This document shows positions 25,505 through 37,083 of a stretch of 64,000 nt of DNA, piece after piece. The stretch's first letter is position 1, and each line of letters opens with the position of its first letter. The notes under the pieces were generated by a model. The model worked only from the letters and a program-made list of their open reading frames with translations. It was not told the origin of the DNA and made no database searches. The DNA lies in NCBI RefSeq assembly GCF_003049685.1, contig NZ_PYSY02000008.1, positions 97,919-161,918 of the forward strand. The letters run 5' to 3'. Source of the stretch: Brucella pituitosa. Lineage in GTDB: Bacteria > Pseudomonadota > Alphaproteobacteria > Rhizobiales > Rhizobiaceae. Position numbers and translations under genes: made by a program.

Positions 25505-26887
25505 ATGAACCGAACCGCAATCGCCCTTTCCGTCAGCATCCTGGCAGGCCTGCCAGGCGCCGCCCTCGCCCAGTCCGGGCATGACACCCACCACCCAGCA
25601 AGCCCGCCCGCGCAAGCGGAAGCGGCCCGGGCGAGCAGTAACCTTCCCGACTTCACGCAGGCCTATGTCGACGCGATGAACGAGACGCACGGGCTGATGA
25701 TGGACGGCGTCATGGCCGACGATCCCGATGTCGCCTTCGTCCGGGGCATGATCCCGCATCATCAGGGCGCGATCGACATGGCCAGGATCGTCCAGCAATA
25801 CGGGGACGATCCGCAGACCAAGGCGTGGGCGGACCAGATCATCGCGGCGCAGGAAGGCGAGATCGCTGAAATGCAGGCTTGGCTGGAGACGAACGCTGGC
25901 GAGGCACCGGCAGCCCTCGGCCAGACAAGGGGAACCGTCTACGCTGCCAATGAGGGCGGCAATTCCATCAGCGCCATCGATCTCGGCACCGGATCGGTCG
26001 ACACCGTTTCGATCCCGGTCGGGCCCCACAACGTCGATCTGACGCCCGATGGGAAGCTGTTGCTGGCAGTCGGAGATCCTGCCACCGAGGGGGATCACGA
26101 ATCCGACGGCCACGGAAACGGCGAGGAAGCTGCGGCCGAGGGTCTGCTGGTCATTCTCGATCCGCAGAACATCGCCGCGCCCAAGGCGACCGTCGCGGTG
26201 GGCTCGCACCCGGCCCATGTGGTCGCCGACCGGCAGGGGCGCGCTTTTGTCTCGCTGGCCGGCGGCGACGAGATCGCCGTGGTCGATCTCGCAAAGGCCG
26301 AGGTCATCGGGCGTATCGCGACGGGGGACTATCCGCACGGCCTGCGGCTCAGCCCGGACGAGACCCAGCTCTACGTGGCCAATGTCGAGGATGGGTCCGT
26401 GTCCGTCATCGACACGCAGGCGCTGTCCGAGGTGGCACGCATTCCGGTCGGAACCGCGCCGGTCCAGGTCGGGTTCACGCCCTCCGGCGATCAGGTCTAT
26501 GTCTCGCTTCGCGACGAAAACCGTGTGGCGGTCATCGACACCTCAACCCGCCAAGTAACGAACAGGATCGAGGTGGGGCCGAACCCGATCCAGATGTTCG
26601 CGACCGCTGATGGAGCCTACGTCTATGTGGCCAACCAGGGCACCGACGCGGAGCCTAACAACACCGTGTCCGTGATCGACACCGCGACCGGTCAGGTAGT
26701 GAAGACCCTCACCACCGGCGGTGGCGCCCATGGCGTCTCGGCATCGACCGACGGGGCATTCGTGTTCGTGACCAACATTGCCGACGATACCGTGTCGATC
26801 ATCGACGTGGGGAGCCAGGAAGTGGTCAAGACAGTGCCGGTCGGCGATCGCCCGAACGGCATCGTCTACGGCGGCCCGACCCGCTGA
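25505..26887 (+). CDS. DUF305 domain fused to YncE-like beta-propeller
   Basis: A 460-residue secreted protein (signal ALSVSILAGLPGAALAQ). Residues about 38-135 are a DUF305 ferritin-like helical bundle with the metal signatures MNETHGLMMDGVMAD and FVRGMIPHHQGAIDMARIVQ. From about 140 on, seven YVTN/YncE-type repeats follow, for example GTVYAANEGGNSISAIDLGT, QLYVANVEDGSVSVIDTQAL and FVFVTNIADDTVSIIDVGSQ. One blade has a His/Asp/Glu insertion (EGDHESDGHGNGEE). DUF305 alone is common near copper genes; the fusion is less usual. I chose ATG 25505 for the signal peptide. Confidence 0.88.
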   Translation: MNRTAIALSVSILAGLPGAALAQSGHDTHHPASPPAQAEAARASSNLPDFTQAYVDAMNETHGLMMDGVMADDPDVAFVRGMIPHHQGAIDMARIVQQYGDDPQTKAWADQIIAAQEGEIAEMQAWLETNAGEAPAALGQTRGTVYAANEGGNSISAIDLGTGSVDTVSIPVGPHNVDLTPDGKLLLAVGDPATEGDHESDGHGNGEEAAAEGLLVILDPQNIAAPKATVAVGSHPAHVVADRQGRAFVSLAGGDEIAVVDLAKAEVIGRIATGDYPHGLRLSPDETQLYVANVEDGSVSVIDTQALSEVARIPVGTAPVQVGFTPSGDQVYVSLRDENRVAVIDTSTRQVTNRIEVGPNPIQMFATADGAYVYVANQGTDAEPNNTVSVIDTATGQVVKTLTTGGGAHGVSASTDGAFVFVTNIADDTVSIIDVGSQEVVKTVPVGDRPNGIVYGGPTR

Positions 26888-26893
26888 GCGATC

Positions 26894-26917
26894 GGCGCCG
26901 GGGTTCGCTCCGGCGCC
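26894..26917 (+). terminator. Hairpin after DUF305/propeller gene
   Basis: The stem GGCGCCGG pairs with CCGGCGCC across an 8-base loop, seven bases after the stop codon. No T-run follows, so it may be a weak terminator or an RNA-stabilising end. Confidence 0.5.
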
Positions 26918-26953
26918 AGCTGCCGGCCAGGCACCGAGCCGCGGTCGGCCAGA

Positions 26954-27142
26954 ACAAAAGAGCTTCGGCATCAAATCGCCGAGATGGAGGACATGGTCGC
27001 CACGCTCACGACGCTGGCCGACGCCTGCGCGGGCGACCACCGGCCCGACTGCCCGATTCTCGGCGACTTCGAGCAAGCGAGCCCGGAGCATCGGCCGGCG
27101 CCCGCACGGGCACCCTTGGCGAGCAGCCGCCCCTCCGTCTGA
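26954..27142 (+). pseudogene. MerR-family metal regulator, C-terminal remnant
   Basis: The frame reads TKELRHQIAEMEDMVATLTT then LADACAGDHRPDCPIL, the dimerisation helix and metal-binding loop of CueR/HmrR copper regulators (two cysteines, CAGDHRPDC). No start or DNA-binding domain precedes it, so only the last third survives. It probably once controlled the copper genes just upstream and marks the right border of the copper island. Confidence 0.82.
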
Positions 27143-27159
27143 CTGCGGGGCATTATCGG

Positions 27160-27246
27160 CCATCGCCGCCTTATCCGGCGATCTGCTTTCGCGTCTTCGA
27201 CCATATCGCGGCCGGCGATCAGATCGCAGATCACCGTCCTTTGCAC
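27160..27246 (-). pseudogene. Start of a small phage-type gene, truncated
   Basis: The minus-strand frame begins MQRTVICDLIAGRDMVEDAK and overlaps the end of the 51-residue gene before it, as tightly packed phage genes do. It loses coherence where it meets the MerR remnant, so it is probably cut by the island border. Family not recognised. Confidence 0.35.
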
Positions 27247-27386
27247 GCGCGGGCCTGATCCCGCATGACGCTGTAGTCGGCGAGCAGTTCGGCGATAGCC
27301 GACCCCTTTGGCAGCAGATCGAGCTCGTCGGCTGCACGCTCCTGGAACTCGCGGCTATACTCGACAACCGGCAATCGGATTGTCAT
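27231..27386 (-). CDS. Small prophage-type protein in lysis cassette
   Basis: A 51-residue protein, MTIRLPVVEYSREFQERAAD then ELDLLPKGSAIAELLADYSV and MRDQARACKGR. It is about 35 bp downstream of the endolysin remnant in the same direction. In many prophages a short helical protein follows the endolysin, where it can be a spanin or its relic; no membrane helix is visible here, so function is unassigned. Confidence 0.55.
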   Translation of the reverse strand: MTIRLPVVEYSREFQERAADELDLLPKGSAIAELLADYSVMRDQARACKGR

Positions 27387-27420
27387 AGAGTAGGGTTCGA
27401 AGCATTAGCCGCTGATCATG

Positions 27421-28019
27421 TCACCCTTCGATCATTCTCCTCACATCCTGCACAGCGCACACGATCTGCCGCCGTAGCAGCAGTGCAATGATAAGCCCGC
27501 CGAGTGCAAGCGCGCCGATGGCGGTGACGGTCTGCCAGTCCATACCGGCGAGTGCGGCAAGGCCTGCCCCACCACTACCGAAGATGGTGGTAATCCAGCT
27601 CCACTGATCGGTGCGCTTGCGGATTTCAGCTTCGACGCTGACGGGAACGACGGGCTTGTCGACTTCCTTCTCAACCACAATCTCGCGCGCCGGCTGGCTG
27701 GCACCATGACGTTGCCGGACCTTGGCCAACACCTTACGCACGCGATCCGGACCGACAGCTGCGTTCTGGCCGGCATAAGCACCCTTGCCCATCGCGGTGG
27801 GGAGCGAAGCCCATTCATGGGCAAGATTGTTGATCAGCGTATCTTCCGAGAGCCGCCCCGCCAGATACTTGTCGATGCCACGCAGGCCGAGGAGGTAGCA
27901 GGCGCATCGGTCCTGCATCTCGGCATCAAACAGTGCCGACGGCGGAAGCTTGAGCGTCTTGGCGATCGTCCGCAGCGTGGTGCGGACGATCTGGTAGCGG
28001 CCGAGCGCTGATGAGTTAA
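27421..28019 (-). pseudogene. Phage endolysin, N-terminally truncated
   Basis: The coherent part starts SSALGRYQIVRTTLRTIAKT, a lysozyme-like fold signature (GRYQI), and continues FDAEMQDRCACYLLGLRGID, then YAGQNAAVGPDRVRKVLAKV. A C-terminal membrane helix follows (TVTAIGALALGGLIIALLLR), so this was a membrane-tethered lysozyme. About the first 40-60 residues including the catalytic Glu are missing: the homology stops at 28019 where an unrelated hsdR sequence begins on the other strand. Confidence 0.75.
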
Positions 28020-28039
28020 AGCCGCATGGGCCCCGCGAG

Positions 28040-30482
<2,443 letters not shown>

Positions 30483-30486
<4 letters not shown>

Positions 30487-31289
30487 TCCGGCTTGCGGAT
30501 ATCTGGCCGATTGCCTCGCCCGAGCACTACAAGCTGCACTTCGCCCGCTGGAATGGCGAGAACCAACCGCTTGAAGTGTGGGCGCGCGACAAACAGGAAT
30601 GGCAGGGCTGGCAAGAATATCGACCTGCACGGGATGATTTCAACCGGCCCTTCATTTTCTCGCTCGTTCAGTTCTATCACGAGCCGGACATTTGGCTGTT
30701 TGGCGGGGTGTTCCGCGTCGTTACACGGCACAGCGATCGCTACGAGGTCGAACTTATCGAGGAAGGTGAAGGCTTCCTCGGGCGGCTGAAATTGGGTTCA
30801 GCCTATCGCCAGCGAGCAACGCGGGTGAAGTTTGAGAATCACTATTCCGACCTGGAGGTGCAGGAAATTTTGCGCGAACCCTATTCCGGGCGGTCCTTTC
30901 CTGGCTTCGAGGACATCGATCTGTCCTTTGAGGAACTTGAATCGCTTGTGCGCAACTCTCGACCCGATTGGCGTGCGGCGCTTTCCAGCATCAAGGGCAT
31001 TTATCTAATCTCGGATATCACAACGGGCAAGCGCTACATCGGGTCAGCTTATGGAGATCAGGGGATCTGGTCGCGTTGGTGTGCCTATGTCACCAGCGGC
31101 CACGGCGGGAATGTGGAGCTTCGCGCCCTCGTGAACGATCCGACGCTGGAATATTGCCGCAAGGCGTTCCGCTTCGCTTTGCTGGAAGCCCGTCCCGCGC
31201 CAACGCCCGACGAAGTCGTCCTCGGGCGTGAAGCATTCTGGAAACGGATTCTTCTGACGCGCGGCGAACACGGATTGAACCGGAATTGA
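30483..31289 (+). CDS. GIY-YIG nuclease-domain protein coupled to hsdR
   Basis: A 268-residue protein. Residues 1-150 form an unrecognised domain (IASPEHYKLHFARWNGENQP, WLFGGVFRVVTRHSDRYEVE, LKLGSAYRQRATRVKFENHY). The C-terminal third is a GIY-YIG nuclease: GIYLISDITTGKRYIGSAYG, then WSRWCAYVTSGHGGN and the helix VVLGREAFWKRIL with a candidate catalytic Glu. It starts in an ATGA overlap with hsdR, so it once belonged to the restriction operon. Intact, and may be an accessory restriction nuclease. Confidence 0.82.
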
Positions 31290-31940
31290 TGCCTGCTTTC
31301 GCTTGCACGACTGTGACCGACTATTGGGAAGTTTATCCGCTGATGGCATGGGGGCATGCCGCACTGACCGATGGTGATGTGTGGCCCGTGGAAGTCGTTT
31401 TAGCAAAGTTTGACCGCAGGTTCTTTCTCCCTCCGCTATCTCGTACAAAAGTACGGATAAACCAAAGAAAATGAAGACGCATTTACAATGACTTACACCT
31501 CCGTACTAAATCCGCACAGTCAGGAGGTCTGGAGAATATCAGCGGAGAGAGAAGGAAATCAGTGTTTTGGCCAAGTAGCGCAGTCAACAGCTTTGGCCCG
31601 AAAACCCGCAGTCCTGCGCCGTTTCAGCGGTCGAAATAGAATCAGAGAATGATTCCAATAAGTTGACTGGCGGACCGCGCGGGATTCGAACATATACGCC
31701 GAAGTAATCGGTTGGGGCTCGGCTGCTCCATAAGCAATGTCGGCTTTTGGCAAATCTAAGTTGTCATTCGAACGGCAGGATTAAGGCGCAAAGCTGCCGG
31801 AATTCGGCGACCAATTGAGTGGCAGCTTTTTCAATTTGGCCGGTCAGAAGCGTCGAGGCAAGTTATACCCAATTGTGCTGCTGAGCTCGGCGCGATTGCT
31901 GAGTCTCACTCAACACCTCTTTCGAGTGCTGCAGTTATTT
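31290..31940. other. Non-coding junction region with integration footprint
   Basis: About 650 bp with no convincing gene between the restriction remnant and the conjugation cluster. Short frames here lack ribosome-binding sites and family features. The notable element is the tRNA-Ser 3' end at 31668-31691. The stretch is a likely junction between two independently acquired segments. Confidence 0.5.
31668..31691 (-). repeat. tRNA-Ser 3'-end fragment (attachment-site footprint)
   Basis: Read on the minus strand it starts GTTCGAATCCC (T-loop and T-stem 3' side), continues GCGCGGTCC (T-stem end and acceptor 3' strand), then discriminator G and CCA. Discriminator G followed by CCA fits tRNA-Ser. 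The rest of a cloverleaf is absent upstream. Integrases of genomic islands leave exactly such 3' tRNA pieces as attL or attR. The tRNA identity is inferred from the acceptor end. Confidence 0.68.
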
Positions 31941-34033
31941 TCACAATGTGACATTGGTCATCAGCCCAATATCTTCCGGGTCTGGCACAGTAGCATTGAA
32001 TATGTCTAGATAACTTTTCCGCTTTCGAGGCGATGCGCCCGAGGCTTCGACTTTTTCGTTCACAGCCTTCAATAATCGTTCTGCGCTCGGTTTAAGCTGC
32101 GCTTCGACTACTTCAATCCGATCATGGATATCAGCGGGAGGAGTTGCCGACTTCGTGTCACTGCCTGGTGAAGGTAATTTGACGCTCAGATCAACCGTCC
32201 TGCTATTTGTTTTTTTCCTGTCATCAGCGTTAGGAATTGACGGAGCATTGTTTGCACCCGCTTGATGCGGAGTTTCCTCATGCTTTTGAGATCGGGAGGG
32301 TAGAGGGAGTATGGTCTGCTCAACGGGCTGTTGCCCGCCATTCGCATACTCGTCTGTCAGAGCCGGAACCGGCTGATTGGGCAGATACTCGATCATCGGC
32401 ACATCAGGGACGTGCGATTGCGAATAAGCTTCAGCGGCTTTGAAGGGTTGGGTATTGAAAAATCTCAGCTTGTCGCCATAGATCGGTCGTTGTCCTTCGA
32501 CGAGTAAGATCATCTTGTTTTCTGGCATTTGTCGTACTTCTTGCGGCATCATCAAATCGCGCTCGCGGATTTGCTCTACTTTTGTACGGCGGGGTAAACC
32601 GAGGATCTCGATGGTTCGTGATTCCGACGTGTAGCGAATAGTTCTTTTTCCGAGTGCACGAGATGCATATTCTGCTGTGGCCTGGTCGTTGGCACCGAGC
32701 ACCAATTGATAACCACAGTTGCCGAGCAGGGAATGACGCGAAGTCTCGCCATAAATCTCGTCGAGATTTTTGAGGTCCTGAATGATGATCGCTAGCTTGA
32801 TATTATAACCAGCCACATAGGGAAGCTTTGTCATAATCTCATCCATCTTTTTAAGCTGCCTAAATTCATCCAGCAAAAAATAGACATGAAGCGAATTGGG
32901 ATCGTGTTCAAGTGTCAGTATGTTCATGACTTGCTGCACGAACAATGTGAGAAGTGGGCGCAGAATCGTAATGTCGGTAATATTGGGTGCCAGATAAATA
33001 GAGATAGGCCGACGTTTCATGGCAGCGATATCCATGTCGGTTACCTCTGTCGCGGCTACGATACGTTCATTTCTGAAGGGTCTAAGCGCGTTTTGGATAT
33101 CGAGCAGAGCGGATGCTGCAGCGCGCTCTGACAATGCCAGAAATGCGTTGAAGCTTTCGACCGTATATTTTGAAAGGTTCGGCTCTTTTTTCCTTGATAA
33201 ACTTGATCTGCGCCTGAAGCTCAACTCCACTGTTCACAAAAAGAAACGACTTCGCCGAGGTTGCGCCGTCCGTGATAATAAGGGCTCTCAAGAACATAGC
33301 TGATAATTCCGGCTACGACCTGTTGAGCTAAACCCTGCCAAACTGAGTTTTCCGAGCCTAGATTCTCAGGGACGAGAATGCTCGCAATATTCTGAATATC
33401 CATCGTACGATTGCCGCGCTCGGGGCGTACAAAATCGAGAGGATTATAACGATTTGTTCTCTCAGAACCCGGAGCGAAGAGAAAGACCTGACTACCCTTA
33501 TTCTTGCGATATCCGGCGGTCGCCTTGAAAATTTCGCCCTTCAAGTCTGATACGATCATGGACCCTTCGTGCATCAGAGCATTGGGGATGACGTAACCAG
33601 CTCCTTTTCCGGATCTGGTGGGGCCAATTATTAGATGATGTCGACTGTCGGCCGCACGCAGTACATTTCGGCCGAACCGTCCAAATATGTGCCCCTTACT
33701 TCGAAACCATTTGCCACGCCGTAGGCCCATAACGTCCTGAAATGCCGCATCTCCCAACGGATTTTCGTGAGTCCGAAGACCAAGATAGGCAGCAAAAACC
33801 GCAGCCGCTATCGCGGGTAATAAAGCGCCGATTGCGACCCGCTGAAGGGTTGAGTTAGACGCATAGACCCAAATTTGTTGTATCGGCGCAAAAGGGTTTT
33901 CTGTGATGGTGACATTAAGAATGCGAGTATCTTTATAAATGACACCGAGCGCTACCCCATATGCCAGGGTCCAGACGAGAAAGGCTATTCCGGCGCAAAA
34001 TATGAGATAGATCGCTTTGTAACCTTTACTCAT
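31941..34033 (-). pseudogene. virD4: VirD4/TraG coupling protein, two frameshifts
   Basis: The coupling ATPase brings the relaxase-DNA complex to the secretion channel. The first part (270 residues) has two membrane helices (IYLIFCAGIAFLVWTLAYGV; AIGALLPAIAAAVFAAYLGL) and Walker A HLIIGPTRSGKGAGYVIPNA. The second part contains Walker B YFLLDEFRQLKK and the conserved NCGYQLVLGANDQATAEYAS. Between them, about 33250-33180, a 20-residue bridge lies in a third frame (FVNSGVELQAQIKFIKEKRA). The two shifts coincide with a T5 and an A6 run (coding strand), so either the gene is broken or the base calls are wrong. The tail (about 130 residues) is low complexity. It overlaps virB11 by 4 bp. Confidence 0.9.
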
Positions 34034-35061
34034 AGCTCCTCATTTCGCGCGAAAAAAATCTCCGATACACCGCGTTTTCCGCCGTCCCGGCGCAGCTGAA
34101 TGACTATGGGGATTACCATGCGAATGTACGACATAAGGTCATGCTTGGAGTATCCCCCCGACAGCCCCGCCTGCTGCATCATCATGGCGAGCTGTTCATA
34201 TGCGCCTTGTGGGGTATCGGCATGAATTGTGGACATAGAGCCAGGATGGCCAGTGTTAATTGCGCGTAGAAATGAAAACGCTTCGGCGCCACGGATCTCA
34301 CCAACAAATAGTCGGTCTGGTCGCAGTCGGAGCGATGCTTCGAGCAGATGTTGGATCGTGACGTTAGCGGTGCCTTGACTACCTTTGGAAGCCACAAGGT
34401 GAACGCGGTTTTCCTGTGGTGGTAACAGCTCCCGGGTGTCTTCCAATGTAATGATCCGTTCCATAGGGTGAACGGACTGCAGACAAGCGTTTAGAAAAGT
34501 TGTTTTCCCCGAGGTAGTGCCGCCGCTGATCAGGATTGACACGCGTTGCTTTATCGCAGTGTTGATGAAATCAAAAACCCTGTTTTTCTTGAGATGATCG
34601 ATCAGTTGGCGATCGATATCACTCAGGCCACCAACTGCGACAGATACCTTGTCCAGCGAACCGCTATCCCTGTATTCTTCCAAGCTGAAATTGCTAACCA
34701 CCTGCTTGCGGATCGATATCGATCCACCTTCAGGAGCGGCAGGAGGTAGTACGACCTGGATGCGTTCGCCAGTCGGAAGCGAAGCACTTAATATTGGTTC
34801 GGATTTACTGACATACTGATCAGTCGATCCGGCGACACGTTCACCGATATTCTGAATCTCTGTCGCTGTAAGTGCGTCAATCGCATGGAACTCCATGTGA
34901 TCCGCACCAAGACGCTCTACATAAACGTGACCGGGCTTGTTGACTGCAATTTCTACAACCTTCGGATCGTTGAGAAGTGGTCGCAACGGCTCCAAAGCCC
35001 GCTCAAGGAAGTAATATCTACTTTGTGTGGCTGACACCGCACTATTTGCCCCGGCGTTCAC
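34030..35061 (-). CDS. virB11: VirB11 secretion ATPase
   Basis: A 343-residue hexameric traffic ATPase on the cytoplasmic face of the channel. The N-terminal domain includes YYFLERALEPLRPLLNDPKV and the linker GERIQVVLPPAAPEGGSIS. Walker A is ILISGGTTSGKTTFLNACLQ, the Asp box is RLRPDRLFVGEIRGAEAFSF, and the His box is GHPGSMSTIHADTPQGAYEQ. Its start lies 20 bp inside virB10 and its end overlaps the virD4 start. Intact. Confidence 0.96.
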   Translation of the reverse strand: MNAGANSAVSATQSRYYFLERALEPLRPLLNDPKVVEIAVNKPGHVYVERLGADHMEFHAIDALTATEIQNIGERVAGSTDQYVSKSEPILSASLPTGERIQVVLPPAAPEGGSISIRKQVVSNFSLEEYRDSGSLDKVSVAVGGLSDIDRQLIDHLKKNRVFDFINTAIKQRVSILISGGTTSGKTTFLNACLQSVHPMERIITLEDTRELLPPQENRVHLVASKGSQGTANVTIQHLLEASLRLRPDRLFVGEIRGAEAFSFLRAINTGHPGSMSTIHADTPQGAYEQLAMMMQQAGLSGGYSKHDLMSYIRMVIPIVIQLRRDGGKRGVSEIFFARNEEL

Positions 35062-36274
35062 GTTGGATTTCCTTCATTGCCTCTGTGACGGGATCGTCAT
35101 ACATCGCGGAAAAATCGAGGTCTTGGCGCACAAAAATAAAGATGCGCTCTCCTTGATGGACGCTAATCGTTGGCTTGATACGCAAATTCTCGCTCAACGC
35201 GGTATTCGCCATCTGCGAGAATGTGTCTGCGATAGTTTCGCGTGCGAGTTCTTGGCCCCGTTTCGCATCATCATTATTGCGCCCGAAAGCTTCTCCGCTT
35301 CCAAAACCCGTCAGATAGCTGGCGCCAGCACCGACCACAGACAGCATGATGGACGCTCCGAACCGCTCGCGCCATTTTTTGTCAACGATGCCAGTGAGAC
35401 CCGAACGCCCTAGACTATCTGTCCCCATGGAGTTCAGACGGACACTAACTCCATCATCGCGGAGCAAACGCGTCCAAACCACGAAGACGCGGGTTTGGCC
35501 GGTCATTACGTCACTTTGATATTCACCTACGAGGCGTGTGCCGGTCGGTATAAGAATGCGACGACCATCAAAACTGTAGACGTCTTCTGAGGTGATTGCG
35601 CGAACCTGGCCTGGCAGATCGCTTACGATCGAAGTTTCGAGGATACCGGGTATCATCGTTCCTTCCGGCACAACCGCATCGATGCGCTTGATTTTCGTAG
35701 CTTTGGCATTCCTGTCAGCCATTGCCGAGGCCGTCGCCAGAAACTTGCTGTTTCTGTCTTCGCCAGCAACAGTCGGTGTTCCTTCGCCACTATCGCCACC
35801 AAGTCCCCCATTTGCTCCGCCTGATCGCGCTTGATCCATCTGAATAAGTTTGGATTTGAACCGGTCTGGAAATTCTTCAACGATCTCCGGCGTGGGTGCC
35901 TGATCGGGTTCCTTCACCGCGACTGTCGGCGGAGGCGGGGGAAGGACATTAAATGTCGTGGTGTCGACTTTCTCCGGCTCCGGTGGCGGTGGAGGCGGCG
36001 GGATATTGATGATGTTGGGCTCGGGCGCAGCAGGAGGCTGATCCTGGTCGCGCACGAAAGACGGCGGTCTGAACGACGTGGTGCTGAACTCCTCGTCACC
36101 GCGCACGAGATCGCGCGGCTTCTCCGAAGGTTGTTTGAGAACAAAATAAGCCATAGCTACACCTGCAAGCAGAAATACCGCCATCGCAGCCGTCTGATTC
36201 CGCTTTGCATTCTTGTTGCTGACTCCGGCGTCATCGGCAGACGCCAGTGCTTCCAGTTCGGGAGACTGTTTCAT
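35042..36274 (-). CDS. virB10: VirB10 channel scaffold protein
   Basis: A 410-residue protein spanning from inner to outer membrane. It has a cytoplasmic tail, one membrane helix (AAMAVFLLAGVAMAYFVLKQ, about residues 28-47), a proline-rich periplasmic linker (IINIPPPPPPPEPEKVDTTT) and a C-terminal TrbI-like beta domain (VVPEGTMIPGILETSIVSDL, GRRILIPTGTRLVGEYQSDV, ERIFIFVRQDLDFSAMYDD). TGA of virB9 and ATG of virB10 share one base. Intact. Confidence 0.95.
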   Translation of the reverse strand: MKQSPELEALASADDAGVSNKNAKRNQTAAMAVFLLAGVAMAYFVLKQPSEKPRDLVRGDEEFSTTSFRPPSFVRDQDQPPAAPEPNIINIPPPPPPPEPEKVDTTTFNVLPPPPPTVAVKEPDQAPTPEIVEEFPDRFKSKLIQMDQARSGGANGGLGGDSGEGTPTVAGEDRNSKFLATASAMADRNAKATKIKRIDAVVPEGTMIPGILETSIVSDLPGQVRAITSEDVYSFDGRRILIPTGTRLVGEYQSDVMTGQTRVFVVWTRLLRDDGVSVRLNSMGTDSLGRSGLTGIVDKKWRERFGASIMLSVVGAGASYLTGFGSGEAFGRNNDDAKRGQELARETIADTFSQMANTALSENLRIKPTISVHQGERIFIFVRQDLDFSAMYDDPVTEAMKEIQRERRGK

Positions 36275-37083
36275 CAGTTGCCGCTCCTTCTCCGCTTGGT
36301 TGCCACTTGATCAGGCGCAGGACCCATGATGTCGGGATCGGGTGCGCCAAAATCCGGCTTTCTAAGGTTGAAGATGCAGATCCACTGATCACCGTCGCGG
36401 AGAGTGTATTGAGTTGCCGTGCCATCCACGACGAGATATTCGCCTTCCTTGCGGAAGTTACGCAATGTTTCGGAAAAATCGCTGTTTACTGCAAAGATTG
36501 CTGGCGTCCGACCAGTGAATTTGAAGAAGGTTTTCTTGCCGTCATCGAAAACCATTGACGGTTTCAGTTTCGTATCTCCCGTAAAGGAATAGTCGATATT
36601 GACGTTTGCCTTGTCGATTTTAGAGATATTCGGGTTGGCAGCGCGATATTCAGCCTCTTTGCGCATCGCTGCATTCAAATCCTTCTCGGGGTAAATGAAA
36701 CGGACGCCAAAGACTTTCTTGCCCGCATCGGGCGCATAATCGTGCAGTTCCAAAAAATAGATGCGCTTGGTCGTGACTACGTTCATGTTTGTAACGACGT
36801 TCTTAGCCGTCGGCTTCACAAACAGAATGTTGCCTTTTTCGGTTGGAGCAACCTGCCAGCTCTCTGTATCGCCGAGTGAAATGGTCTCAAATTTTTCATC
36901 TTCATCGAAGACGATCATTGTCGATATGCCATACGTCGCGGAGATTTTGACGACATTGTTAGGCTGGTAGACGACACTGGTCACACGTGAATCGAGTGAT
37001 CCAGCCCTTGGCGTCTGTGCTGCGTGGGCGTGCGAAAGGATGACGGCGGAGAACGCCGCCGCAAGTAGGAAGCGGTTTTTCAT
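36274..37083 (-). CDS. virB9: VirB9 outer-membrane core complex protein
   Basis: This 269-residue protein forms the outer core with VirB10 and the VirB7 lipoprotein. It has a signal peptide (MKNRFLLAAAFSAVILSHAH, cleaved after AHA). The N-terminal CagX domain includes VYQPNNVVKISATYGISTMI and IFVKPTAKNVVTNMNVVT-like core sequence. The C-terminal domain includes YSFTGDTKLKPSMVFDDGKK, KFTGRTPAIFAVNSDFSETL and EYLVVDGTATQYTLRDGDQW. Overlaps virB8 by 4 bp. Confidence 0.95.
   Translation of the reverse strand: MKNRFLLAAAFSAVILSHAHAAQTPRAGSLDSRVTSVVYQPNNVVKISATYGISTMIVFDEDEKFETISLGDTESWQVAPTEKGNILFVKPTAKNVVTNMNVVTTKRIYFLELHDYAPDAGKKVFGVRFIYPEKDLNAAMRKEAEYRAANPNISKIDKANVNIDYSFTGDTKLKPSMVFDDGKKTFFKFTGRTPAIFAVNSDFSETLRNFRKEGEYLVVDGTATQYTLRDGDQWICIFNLRKPDFGAPDPDIMGPAPDQVATKRRRSGN

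Noticed and set aside
26543..27367. 274-codon minus-strand frame across the end of the propeller gene
   Set aside because: It runs through the propeller gene and the MerR remnant in antisense and ignores the better supported small phage gene.
31286..31474. 62-codon frame after the GIY-YIG gene
   Set aside because: No ribosome-binding site, no domain, and it overlaps the stop of the previous gene only by chance.
31600..31760. A complete tRNA gene
   Set aside because: Only the T-arm 3' side and acceptor end are present; no anticodon or D-arm can be folded from the adjoining bases, so it is listed as a fragment.
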